This document shows, piece after piece, positions 31,421 to 42,465 of a DNA stretch of 64,000 bases. The notes beneath the pieces are model-generated. The model did not search any database. It saw only the letters and a program-made list of their open reading frames with translations, and had not been told where the DNA came from. Within the stretch, counting starts at the first letter, position 1. Every line of letters begins with the position of its first letter. A program made the position numbers and the translations under genes. The DNA comes from Thalassia testudinum (taxonomy: Eukaryota; Streptophyta; Magnoliopsida; Alismatales; Hydrocharitaceae). The stretch spans positions 60,131,501 through 60,195,500 of the forward strand of contig JAZHRO010000012.1 of the NCBI GenBank assembly GCA_037157565.1, read 5' to 3'.

Positions 31421-34400
31421 GCTGATCAACTTGTTCATGATCGTGGAGCGACAGATTTTGGTAGTCTTATTTTTGATTTGAAGTTTGATGTTTATCCAAT
31501 GTCGAGTTGTAGATTCACTTGCCACAGTTCCTCTCCGAGAGAATCCTGCTCTTGCATTGACATGTTCTTAGCTTCAGTTAACTTTATGGAGTTATTTCCT
31601 CTATCTAGTGTTATTCGTATGCATTGCCTCTTGTCTGATCATACACCTATTTATTGGAGATCAAATGTTGACTTGTGTTGTGGTTCCTACTTTAAGTTTG
31701 AGAAGGCATGGTTGTTGGGGCCATGCTTTCGTGATTCGGTGAGTGCAAAATGGTGTACAACACCTCCTTTGGATTCACAGCTCAAATTATGGCTGCTAGG
31801 TTGTCTGCACTTTGTGCTTTCCTTTGTGTGTACAGGAAGTAGGTTAAGGAGGATCATCCAAGAAGAAAGTCTGATGCCTTAGAAGCTATTTCAAGATTAG
31901 ATCGATTGCACAATTCTAGATTTTTGATTTTAGAAGAGGTGGCAGTGCACGTGTTACATCATAATTTTGCTAGTAAGGAGGAAAACGAGGAGGTTGCTTG
32001 GAGACAATGATCGCGCTAGGTTTGGCCTGAGTAGGGGGATGCAAACACTAAATTCTTTCATGATTGTGCCAATGGGAAAAGAAGAAGAAATCATATTAGC
32101 CGTCTTTTGGTGGGAAAGGAGGAGCTTCTTTTTAGAGAGCAGATTGGCAATGATTTGGTTGCACACTCTCAGACTTTTTATTGTCAGCAGTGGGGTAGTG
32201 CTTGCAAGTGTCATGGAAGGGATGGTAATTTCATATTCTCAGAAAGATTAATTGGTTGCTGTTGTCACTGAAGAAGTCTCTGCTGCTTTGTCAGGTCTCG
32301 ATGCTGATGGCTCTCTTGGACCAGATGGATTCCTAGTCCTTTTCTTTTTGGGGTTTTGGGAGGTCTTGAAGGATGATGTTCTTATTGTTCTTTGTGAGTT
32401 CATGGCTGGGAATGCCAGGTTTGATAGATTGAATAAGTTCTTCCTTTTCTTGCTACCTAAGAAAGAATTTGTGGATACTGTTGATGATCTCCGTTTGATT
32501 GCAGTTTCCAAAGCAATTTATTGATTGTGGCCAAGGTTTTGGTGAACTAATTACTACAGGTGATGGACTTGTTGATCTTTCCTATGTAGGGTGCTTTTAT
32601 TAAGGGGCGAAGTCTTTCTGATTGGTTTGTCACTGCTATGGAAATCTTCGCTGCTTGGAAAAGAAGGGGCGCTATGGGTTTCCTTTGGAAAGTTGATTTT
32701 GCTAAAGCCTATGATGCAGTCAACTGGCATTTTCTTTGCTTATCTTTAGTTCGACAAGGATTTCCAAATATTTAGATTCAGTGGATGAAGTGGTGTATTA
32801 CAATCACTTCGTTCTTTGTTTTTCTTAATGCCAATCAAGTGGGGGGGTTGGGTACAACCTAGGAGATGTGTGCATCAAGGATGTCCTTTGGCACCTATAT
32901 TATTTGTTTTGGATGTGGATGACTTAGCTGCGTCTTCCTTTGCTGCTTGCTCTGCTAGTTTATTCTTTGGTTTTTCTGGTGATGGCTCGTCTGTGGGGAT
33001 GATTCCCTTATTTCAGTCTGCTGATGGTATGGTATTCTTCATTGAAGGATCCCCAAATGAGGCTGAGAATGTGGCAGCATTTCTTAAAGTCTTTGGAGAA
33101 GCTACTGGACTTACTGTGAATTATCATAAATCCTCCTTTATTACATAGGAATGGAGGATGCTGAAGCTACAATAGTTTCTGGTATGCTTTCTACATTGAG
33201 AGTTTCTTTGCTTATTCGCTATCTTGGTTTGCCCTTATCAGCAAGGGTACTCAAATTCAGGATTTTGATCCCCTTATGGAGGAGCTTGAGAAGAGGTTGG
33301 CTTCCTGGAGTGCCTGTTTGCTTTCAAAGGGAGGATGCCTGGTTTGTTGAAGTCGGTGGTGGCAGCCATTCCTGTCTATTATGTGTCTATTTTTTGTCTC
33401 CCTGTGGATACGGTGGTAAGGAATGAAGGTCTTTGTTGTTGATTTTTGTGGAAGGGTGGTTCTGAGCAGTTTGAGGTGGATACATGGCTTGGAAGGATGT
33501 TTATAGGCCTTTTCATGAAGGAGGATTGGGAATTCGCTGCTTATGCACAATGAATGAGGCCTTACTCCCTTAGTGGTGTGCCAAGCAGCCAAAGTTATAG
33601 GGGGTGATGATCACTTGAGTGTTTGCCTACTAAAGGCTATTTATGGAGAGGTCCTGGTTTGGGCTTGTTTCAGGTGGTGATTTGGTTTTTTGGAAAGGTT
33701 TGGCTCATGCATTTCCTCACCTTAAGGAGTTCTTTCCACCAAGACTGGGATCTGGAGCCAACTTTGTCTTTTGTAGACTCTTGGCATTCTATTCGTCCTT
33801 TGATGGAGGCTTATCCTCATCTTTATGGGCTTGCTTGTGATCCTGATGCTTTTTTGGCAGATTGTTGGTCTGGATCTTTTGATGAGACACATCATAATGG
33901 TTGGATGCTGATTTTTTGGGGTGGTCTGTCTGCAACAAGGGAAGCTGAATATTTGCAACTTTCAGATGATATTCAAAATGCCACACTTCAGGTGGGTGTG
34001 AAGGATGGATGGTAGTGGGCCAATGGCGATTTCTATGCACGAAAGGCTTATCTTATGTTGCAAGGTTTCTTGGAGGATTGGGATGAAGAGTTTCTTCAAG
34101 ATTTCAGGCTTCTTTGGCAGTCAAAGGCACCTCTAAAGGTGCATTTCTTTGGACGGTAGATGCACAGAAGATGCCTTGTTACTAATATTTGAAGACAGCT
34201 TTGGGTGCGTGATTCTTCTCCAATGTGTTCCTTTTGTGCTGAGGTGGTGGAGGATGATGATCATCTATTTTTTCCGTGCCCTTTCTCACAATCAGTATGC
34301 GAGGAATTTAATTCAGCGGATTTCTTATGCATTTTTCTTGGATTTTCTGGTCTTCTTTCTGCTGTGGGTGTCCGACCCACCCCAAATATGGTGTAGTTCA

Positions 34401-34600
34401 AGTCCAAGTTGGCATGGGGATCTCCTTTGTCTGTACCTTGGGCTCTTTGGTGTGAGATAAATGGGTCTATTTTTGAGGGGCTGCATCCCTATAGGGCGAA
34501 TGTCATCTTATGGGCCAACTTGATGATAGATTTTTCCTTTCTGGTTTTACCCTGTAAATTTCCTGAAAGAAAAAGGGGTATCAGTTGTACACTATGTCAC
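31421..34600 (+). mobile_element. L1-type LINE, truncated in the endonuclease domain
   Basis: It starts immediately after the A-tail of the previous LINE. 31478-31882 gives the endonuclease C-terminus (CSCIDMFLASVNF, then LLSDHTPIYWRS). The RT follows: GSLGPDGFLVLFF (32300-32350), KGRSLSDWFV...VDFAKAYDAVNW (32600-32720), LFQSADGMVFFIEG (33010-33050, where YADD would be expected and the second Asp is Gly), then the zinc-binding tail CSFCAEVVEDDDHLFFPCPF (34220-34280). The 3' end near 34600 has no clear A-tail. Stops and shifts are common. Confidence 0.85.
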
Positions 34601-34610
34601 AAATAGAAAG

Positions 34611-34746
34611 TGTTGGGTCATAAATGATTTACTTGATATTTTTATTTTCTTATGGGGTACTTGTGTAAATAAGCCAATCCTCTTTTTCTTGTAAAAGAGA
34701 GGCTAGAGTTTCTTTTTGAGTTGAATGAAATCATTTTCATCTCACA
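34611..34746 (+). repeat. 5' LTR (136 bp)
   Basis: It runs TGTTGGGTCATAAATG to TCTCACA, with a TGTAAAAGAGAGG TATA-like region. It differs from the 3' LTR by around a dozen substitutions plus small gaps, so this is an old insertion. Confidence 0.93.
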
Positions 34747-34882
34747 TGGTATCAAAGCAATGGTCCTAGACCAGTGCTCCAATGTTCCACTAAGTATCCA
34801 CTATAGGAGATGATCAAATCACCGATGTTTAGGTGATCCTATGGAGGAGATCTAAGGAGATCAGAGCAACAATGCCGAGAAC

Positions 34883-37800
34883 TTGATTCCCAGTGTCGTT
34901 GCTCCTGTTGACACTAGCGAGAGTGCTGGCGGTGTTGCTAGGAAGAAGACAGGCGATTACAATGCCACCTGCACCTCTCGGGCAAAGAACAAGGTGCATC
35001 TGGAGGTCATGGGACTCAATATTCTTGTTTGTGGTGTTCGTTCTCGTATAGAGGGCTTTCTCTCACATGTCAAGTTGTTGGTGATGAGGTATCTCTTGCC
35101 CATGTTGAAGGTGTTTTGGCTTCTTGGCATGATGAACCTATTCTCATGCAAGAAGCACATAGTAGATCTTGAGAAAGAGTTGGTTTTAGATTCTCCTAGG
35201 CTAGCGTGTGCAGCCCACAATAATGAGAAGATGAGTGGAGGAGTATGGGTAGTTGATTCAGGTGCCTCTATTCATTTAACTGGAAATGCAGGACATTTGA
35301 TAGATCGGGGTAAAGGATGTGGGGGTTGCTAATGGGGCTACCTCTTTGATCATTGCAATTGGGAATGTGTGTATCTTCCAAGATAAAGATTGAGAAGGTT
35401 TATTATGCACCGGAGTTCCTAATGAATTTGTTGTTTGTGAGTTGTATTTATAGGGATCTCGGATGCCAGATTGTTTTTGATGAGAAGTACTGGTACTTCC
35501 AAGATCGTTAGACAAGAGAGATTATAGGGGGGCATAGAAAGAGATGGGCTTTACTACTTAGATACGCCTACTTTGTTTGTCGGAGCGATATCCATTAGTC
35601 GTGATTTGTTGCTGTGGCATAGGAGACTTGGGCACCCCTCAGTGAGGAAGATGCGACAAATGTATCCAGAGCTGTCAAATTGTTTCACTCTAGAGTGGGA
35701 GGATTGCCAGTTTGGGAAGCACCACAGGAGCAGTTTATCCTTGGAGAGGCGATGGAGTTAGTGCAGTTCCCTTTACCCTTGTACATTGTGATGTTTGGGG
35801 GCCTTCCAGAGTTGCCATTCTAGGACATAGATATTTTGCAGTATTTGTTGACGACCGTAGTTGCCTTACCTAGGTGTTTTTTATGAAGGCGCACTCCGAG
35901 ATTTCTTCCATTGTGTAGTAGTTTCTTTCAGAGGTGTAGACTCAGTATGACACTACAGTTCAAGTTTGTTGCCATGAAAATGCTCTAGAGTTTATGCACA
36001 GGGATTTTCAGGTCTTCCGTTCTAGAGGAGTTATTTACCAGATGTATTGTGCTCACACCGAATGGAGTTGCTAAGTGCAAGTTGAGACATCTCCTTGATA
36101 TTGCTAGGACCTTATTGTCTCACATGAAGGTTCTTAGGCAACTTTTGGGTGATGCCATACTCACAGCAACATATTTGATTAATCGGGTGCCTACTTTAGT
36201 GCTTGGCGGTTAGGTTCCATACTAGGTTATAAACCAAATTGTAGTAGGCCATTCTCTCTACCTTTGAGAGTGTTTAGATGCACATGTTTTGTCTAGATTC
36301 ATGGCAATTAGGACAAGTCTGCTCCCCGGGTGATGAAGTGGACACAAAAAGGCCACAGATGCTATGATCCTATCCGTAGGAGATACGTTGTCCCAATAGA
36401 TGTGCCTTCTTTGAGAAGATTCCATACTTCTCAGAAGAAGGGCCATTTATAGAGGCTGCTAGAGAGGAGACTTAAATCTATCACAGGAGGTCACAACCAC
36501 AACTAGGCAACACACAAGGAGGTAATCCTACACAACATCTTACTTCCTTAGATGAGAGTGGGTTAGATAGTGATGAGTAGCTTGTGTAGAGGAGATCTAG
36601 CGGATTATGTACTCTTCACCCATGTCGTAGTACACTGTGATTTCTTACCTTGAGGAGGAGGACAGACAGTTTGCCTCAGCAATTACCACCACAGTAGTCC
36701 CTAAAGATTTTACTTAATTCCCCAGTCTCCCATCAGGAGGAGATGCAAGCGATACAGCCCAGAGAGACATGAGACCTTATGCCGTGTCCTATAGGTGCTA
36801 CAGTTGTTGATTGCAGGTGGGTGTATATAATAGAGTACATATCTGATGGGACAATTGACAGGTATAAGGCCAGACTCGTTGCTAAGGGGTTTAACCAGAC
36901 GTATGAGGTAGACTACCTTGAGATCTTTTCACCAATGGCTTATATTACATCCATCAAGATTATCCTCTCTGTCGCAGTAGTTCAGAGGTGGCCATTATAT
37001 CAGGTTGACATTAAAAATGCCTTTTTATTTGGAGATTTGGCTAAAGAGGTGTATATCAGGTAGCCACCAGGATATGATGTCTAGGGGGAGCTTGTATGTC
37101 GCTTACGGAAGGTTATCTATGATCTGAAACAGAGTCCACGAGCCTAGTTTGAGAAGCTCAATTCAGATATCAAGAAGATAGGATTCCAACGGTCTACATC
37201 TGACCACTCTATCTTCATTATAAGGATTGAATATGATGGTGTTTGGATAGTCATTATTCCAGTAGTCTATGTGGATGATATGATCCTCATTAGTGATGAT
37301 AGAGATGGGATTAGATAGACAAAAGCATTCCTACAGTCCAGATTTGTCACCAAGGACTTAGGTGACCTTCGGTACTTCATGGGGATTGAGTCTATCCTTG
37401 TCCCAGAGACAATACTTATTGTAGATTCTTGAGGAGCCTGGACTACTTGGATCCAAGCCATTTGGGATATCAGTAGAGCCATAGTTTGTTCACAGTATAG
37501 AGGAGAGTAATATGCCATTTGAAGATGTTACTCAATACTATAGCACAGTTAGGCACCTGCTATACCTGACCATTACGAGGCGTGATATTAGTTTTACAGT
37601 CAGTAGAGCTAGCCAGTTCATGCATGTAGAACCCCTCGATACAGTCATTGGCGTGAGGTTTGTTTCAATTTGAGATACCTCAAGGGGACTCCTGGCAGAG
37701 CTTGTCCTACAGAGATGGTGGGTGCTAGCCTACTCAGATGTCGACTATGTTGGATCTGTAGAGGGCAAATGATCTACGTCAAGTTTTGTGGTATATCTGG

Positions 37801-38072
37801 GGGGCAATGTGGTTTCTTGGGGGAGCAAGAAGTAGAATGTGGTGGCTCGCTCGAGTGCAAATGCAGTGTACAGATCGATGGCCCAGGTAGCCTGTGTGAT
37901 TATGTGGATGGTTAGCTTCTTGCAGGACTTTGGGGTCAAGGTTGAGTTGCCAATTCCACTCTATTGTGACAACAAATCGGCCACCTATATTACATCTAAT
38001 CTGATCTTCCATAAGAGGATCAAATATATTGAGGTCGACTGTCATTTTATACGTGATGCAAGTCTTAGATGA
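34883..38072 (+). pseudogene. Copia gag-pol remnant
   Basis: Protease: GGVWVVDSGASIHLTGN at the end of the frame 34883-35332. Pre-integrase: LLLWHRRLGHPSVRKMRQMY (35600-35660), then CQFGKHHRSS. RT: CRWVYIIEYISDGTIDRYKA (36810-36870), RLVAKGFNQTYEVDYLEIFS, YQVDIKNAFLFGDL (36995-37040), and YVDDMILISDD (about 37267-37303). RNase H: SSANAVYRSMAQVACVIMWM and YCDNKSATYITSNLIFHKR (37839-38060). Stops, including those at 37061 and 37145, break every long frame. Confidence 0.88.
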
Positions 38073-38210
38073 AAAGATTAGTATCCCATACATATCTTTT
38101 TGAGCTTCAATTAACAGATATTCTCACTACACCTTTGAAGAAAAAGTGCCATAATTTTCTTTGCAGCAAGTTGGGCCTCACCGATGTATACGCCTCAACT
38201 TGAGGGGGAG

Positions 38211-38342
38211 TGTTGGGTTATAAACGATTTACTTGATACTTTTTATTTTCTTATGGGGTACTTGTGTAAATAATTCAGTCCTCTTTTTCTTATAAAAGAG
38301 AGGATAGGGTTTCTTTTTTGTGTGAATCATTTTCACATCACA
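38211..38342 (+). repeat. 3' LTR (132 bp)
   Basis: It follows the purine tract at 38199-38210 and is flanked on the right by the TSD GAAAG (38343-38347). Confidence 0.93.
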
Positions 38343-38347
38343 GAAAG

Positions 38348-38692
38348 CTTTTTTATAATTTGGTATTTTTCAACCAACAAGTTTATCATTCCAAATTGTT
38401 GTACACAATACAAAGGCGCCACCACTTCCCTTAAAACCAAGAATTTACAATTTACTGTTTACTAATTAATATTAGAGCAGTTAACATCTCAAAAAAAGTT
38501 AGGTAATAGTCACTATAAAATTATGTATTTGAGTAGTTTTTTCATGGCTAGTAGTACTTAATAGTTGATAATACTTAATAATAGTTAGTGCTAGTAATTA
38601 TGACTATGGACAATGATCAAAATGTTTAAGCTAATATGCAATCACAATTTGCTATCGAGAGTACTTATGAGCAAGATAAACTAAGATAGAAG
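38348..38692. other. Intron sequence, no recognisable feature
   Basis: AT-rich sequence with TAGTA/AATAGTTAG words (38500-38610). No coding sequence. Confidence 0.6.
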
Positions 38693-38705
38693 AAAACTAA
38701 CCTCA

Positions 38706-40370
38706 TTTTTTTTTGAAAAGCCAAATGATAATCACCCAAAATCATTCTATTCCAAAAAAACGATCTACATCATAGATTACATAATACTTTCCCAAAACAC
38801 CACCTTGGAGGAAATTGAAAAAACAAAGTTCTCGACATAGGATCTCTTCCCCTTGAAAAGCACCCCATTCCTCCCTAGCCAAACACCCCACAGGACTGTC
38901 AAAACCTTGGCTCTATCCTTCTTAGATCTAAGGGTGATCCCTTCTTCGCAGGCATTTCCTTTGCGGAAAGAAGACCAGAAAGTAACCGCATCCCGATGGG
39001 AGATCCAACTGATCCCCATCCTTTGCCAAACCTGTACCACAAATGGACATTGAAAAAAGAGGTGCTAGACGTCTTTATCGGCTTCACCACAAAGAGGACA
39101 AGACGTGTCATCTATTTGAGTCCATCTCGCTCTCCATCTCTTTGTCATGATTCTTCCCCTTCTCACCAACCAAGCGAAGATCTTCACCTTCAAAGGGCAC
39201 TCCGTCAACCAGAGCAATCTGCAGTCCCGCAAGAAATCGATGTTCGAGTTGACCGTGCCACTCCCCAACTTGCGAAAAACCTTCGCCACTAAGAAGTCTC
39301 CTTCCCAAGAGAAAGCATCCAGACCCTCCTCCGGTGCCCAACCTTCTAGCTCTTGAATCAACTGCTGAAACTCCTTACAACCCTGGTCAGAGAGACCCCT
39401 CTGAAAAATCGGACACCAAGCCCCATCCCAACAGCCTCCTACCGTGGCCGATGGGTCCACAACACTCCCAAAAAGGCTGGGGAACCTGTTGCCGAGGGTA
39501 TAGCCAGTCCCCTACTAGTTGTCCTGCCAGAAACAAAAACCATCCCCCTCTCCCAGCGTAGGGGAAAAGAAATCATGTATCTTCCCCGTTACCACCACCA
39601 AGCCCTTGAGAAAATGGGAGGCTTCGGGAGGAGAAACCAGCGACCCCCATGACAAGAAAGGGCTGTAACACCGTCGCATAACATCACTGAAAAGCCCTTA
39701 CTCCTGTCTCATCAGCCTGGCAATCCACTTCGTGAGGAGGCTGATGTTCACCTTGCCCACATCTCACCCCCAGACCCCCTTCCCGAACCGGTCTACACAC
39801 CTCCTAGGCTACCAACCTCAGCCACCTGCCAGCCAACCCTACATTAGCCTAGAAGAAGTCCCTCATCAACCCTGAGATCTTCTTAATCTGACGCGACACT
39901 CTGAATACCAAAAGAAAATACGATGGCATAAATGACAGAATCGCCTTCACTAGGGTTAGTCTTCCACCTCTGGAAAGGAGCCTGGAAGACCACCCCGCCA
40001 CCCTCTCCAGCAGAGGCATCGAATCCTGTAATCTGAGTCGTCGATTTGACAAAGGAAGATGCAAGTACACCAACGGCAAGGAGCCCAACTCCGTCCCCAA
40101 AGCACCACCCACCCTCTCCGCCTCCGTGGCTGACAGATTAAATGGGACAAAAATTGACTTCTGGTAATTGATCTGTAGCCTTGACGCCTCGCCAAAAAGT
40201 TCCAGCAGGATTCTTATCCTCCTGGCCTCCAGATCTGCACCCTCCACCAGAAAAAGAGTATCATCCGCATACTGCAGGACCGCTATTTCCCTACCCTCAC
40301 CAACCGCAAAGCCTCTGATCAAGCTCCTAGCACATGCTCTATGTGCTGCCCGTGCCAGAGCATCCGCCGC
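38706..40370 (-). mobile_element. L1-type LINE, 5'-truncated, comparatively young
   Basis: The flanks AAAACTAACCTCA (38693-38705) and AAAAATAACCTCA (40371-40383) match at 12 of 13 and define a minus-strand insertion with its poly-A at 38706. The RT part is the best preserved in the window: the frame 39849-40487 reads through AADALARAAHRACARSLIRG, LQYADDTLFLVEGADLE and LLSRGGRLTLVKAILSFMPS. The zinc-binding tail follows in 39065-39460 (CPLCGEADKDV) and 38777-39040. The sequence is GC-richer than its surroundings. The terminal stem-loop has lost its 3' arm (38717-38737). Confidence 0.92.
39849..40370 (-). pseudogene. LINE reverse transcriptase C-terminal half, open frame with YADD
   Basis: The element part of this open frame (about 174 codons; the frame itself runs on into flanking DNA to 40487) contains the catalytic YADD box, the QKS block of the thumb (INYQKSIFVPFNLS), LPLVYLHLPLSNRRLRLQDS and the SRGGRLTLVK motif. 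It is truncated at the 5' side by the insertion border and ends at a stop at 39849. The remaining ORF2 tail continues in another frame. Confidence 0.88.
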
Positions 40371-40383
40371 AAAAATAACCTCA

Positions 40384-41305
40384 TATACCTTGATTGTAGT
40401 CAAATAAATTCTCAACCTTTCCCAAGCTCTCCCATGTTCTGCTGCAATGTGATGGAAATTAGGCACCTCCGTCCTTTTATAGGCCACAAAGTAGGAAAAT
40501 TTATAATTTTTTTTATATATTCACAATGACGATATATTGTTAACATATGTCAATGTTTGGGTCCATACCGACGAGTTTTCCTAGTATGCATCAACTTTGG
40601 TGGTTTTAACAACATGATCATATTGATGAAATTTCATTGATTTCGTAGAACTTTGATATGACCCCTATGTGCCAGTTTGCAACTTGGTTGAAATTGCAAA
40701 TACTAGAGGCTTGATATTCCATGGTTTTGTCAATGTTGGCATCCTTTTTGAAGCAAAGAACTTTTTGGACCAACCGGTTGGACCAGCTACTTTGTTCTAA
40801 TTTTTCAAGATTAGATCTAAGTCTAACCAAAATGAAATCTAAGACTCTTGTCAGGTGTTTTACCCAAGAGCTGTTGGCTCTAACTAAGAGAGAGATGCTA
40901 TTTCCCATTAATCGTCATCTTTAATGTTGCAATTTTGTGAACATTTTACTGGGTTTTTTTGGTTGCAGATGATATTGTTTTGAGGAGTACAGATAACTTT
41001 AATGGAACATGAATGAGAGACTTTGCTGCTGAAGTGTATTCCTTCACCAAGGAAGTATGCCAAAGGATTGTTGGGTATAGAAAGAAAGAAAAAGTAAAAG
41101 CCTTTGGGAAAAATTGAAATGTACGTGGAAATCTGTGTTTGCCCATGCTCTGAAAAACACACTTGATTATGTTTGGAGGATCTTGGAGGAGACCAAGGTT
41201 GTGTTTATATGGATGCATAGAGTGGAGGGGCTAGGGACATCGTGAAATGATGAATATAAAGGGTTCCATGGATTTAATAGAGGTTTGGGTTCTGTGTGAA
41301 GGGAG
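40384..41305. other. Intron sequence, no recognisable feature
   Basis: No coding domain and no terminal repeats are visible. It is the left flank of the large Copia element. Confidence 0.6.
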
Positions 41306-41338
41306 TGTTAGAGTATGTCATGTTTGGGGTGTTCTTTG

Positions 41339-42373
41339 TGTTAATACACTTATTTTGATATAACAAAATTATATTTTTATTGTGGATTAACCATTACAAG
41401 TTAAGTCAAAATTGTAGCATGGATGCATCGTCATCAGCATTTTCATCAAGGGAGAAAAGGACTTGAAAACCTTTTTAAAATTTTTTGAGTCTAGAAGTAT
41501 GTACAGAACCTCAATAAGAAAAAAACAAATGTAAGCTTTTTGTTTTCGTAAAAATCATTTTTCGTACCGTTGATCGACTAAACCTTGATCGACCAATTAA
41601 TAGTTCTAATCGATCAAATACCTTTAATGGTCATATTCCTTTTTTATCGATCAACCTATTTTATTTAATTGATCAAATTTACTTTAATGGTTGAATTTCT
41701 TTTGAAATCTTAAAGTTGATCAAATTACTTCTTTAATCGATCAACATTGAATCAATCAATAGTTTTATTTATTCGACCAAACTTTATTTTGATTGACCAA
41801 ACCCGTATTTCCTGAAATGTCAAAAAGTGCCTATAAATAAGACCGACGACCCCCTATCAAAAAACACCTTAAGAGCTTTCTAAGAGAAAAATACCTACTC
41901 TCTTTCGTGCTTTCGCGCCTCTGCACTTACATCTACTGCGATTCAAAGCATGCTCTCTTGTGATTCACGGCAATTCGGTTTGTTCTAAATATTTCTGAAG
42001 TTCCATAGGAATATTGTTAAATTATTTTATTCTGTTCTTGATCTGGAAATCCAAGTTAGATTGGAAGTCCTGTTATTCTCTTTGTCATGTGTAAGAGAAG
42101 ATATTTTGTAAGAGGTTGTGCTACCCTCGTTTAAGTGGTACGTGTTAGTGGATTGACTAGTGTTGCTTAGTTTGAAAATCCTAAGCTGGGAGGCTTAGGT
42201 AGTGATTTTTACCTGGAAGGATTTCCACTCAAAAATCAAGTGTTATTTCTCTGGTTTGTGATTATATTTTTTGATATGTGGTGAATGTTTTAAAGTTTCA
42301 ATTTTTAATAGATACTACACTATTCACCCCCTCTAGTGTGCACTTGATCTTTTAGGCTTCGTTCGTACTCACA
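41339..42373 (+). mobile_element. Solo LTR of 1035 bp, TSD CTTTG
   Basis: It starts TGTTAATACAC and ends ACTCACA. CTTTG lies on both sides (41334-41338 and 42374-42378), and the undisturbed site is seen in the partner LTR (50967-50975). No internal region or second LTR is present, so it is a solo LTR. CTATAAATAAG near 41830 is a plausible TATA box on the plus strand. An array of GATCGAC/GATCAA words occupies 41568-41808. Confidence 0.88.
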
Positions 42374-42465
42374 CTTTGATATTTGTTATTTTCTTGAAGG
42401 TCTGCCTTATACTTTACCCATTAGCCTCTCTTTATATAAATAGGCTAGGGTTTCTTGGAATAGCT

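Larger units (their letters stand above)
34611..38342 (+). mobile_element. Ty1/Copia retrotransposon, 3.7 kb, TSD GAAAG
   Basis: A complete but defective element. The LTRs are 34611-34746 and 38211-38342, both TGTTGGG...CACA. The TSD GAAAG lies at 34606-34610 and 38343-38347. The primer-binding site TGGTATCAAAGC starts at 34747 and the purine tract CTTGAGGGGGAG ends at 38210. Internally there is a short gag remnant, protease (VVDSGASIHLTG, near 35250), the pre-integrase domain, integrase start (HCDVWGP near 35785), RT and RNase H. At 3.7 kb it is shorter than a usual Copia, mainly because gag and integrase are reduced. It sits at the 3' end of the preceding LINE. Confidence 0.95.

Noticed and set aside
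38482..38510. ACATCTCAAAAAAA between two AGTTA words, possible micro-insertion
   Set aside because: The five-base repeat is too short to separate from chance.
41568..41808. CRISPR-like spacing of repeated GATC words
   Set aside because: Units are short, degenerate and irregular, within a plant LTR. There are no repeats of constant length and no cas genes.
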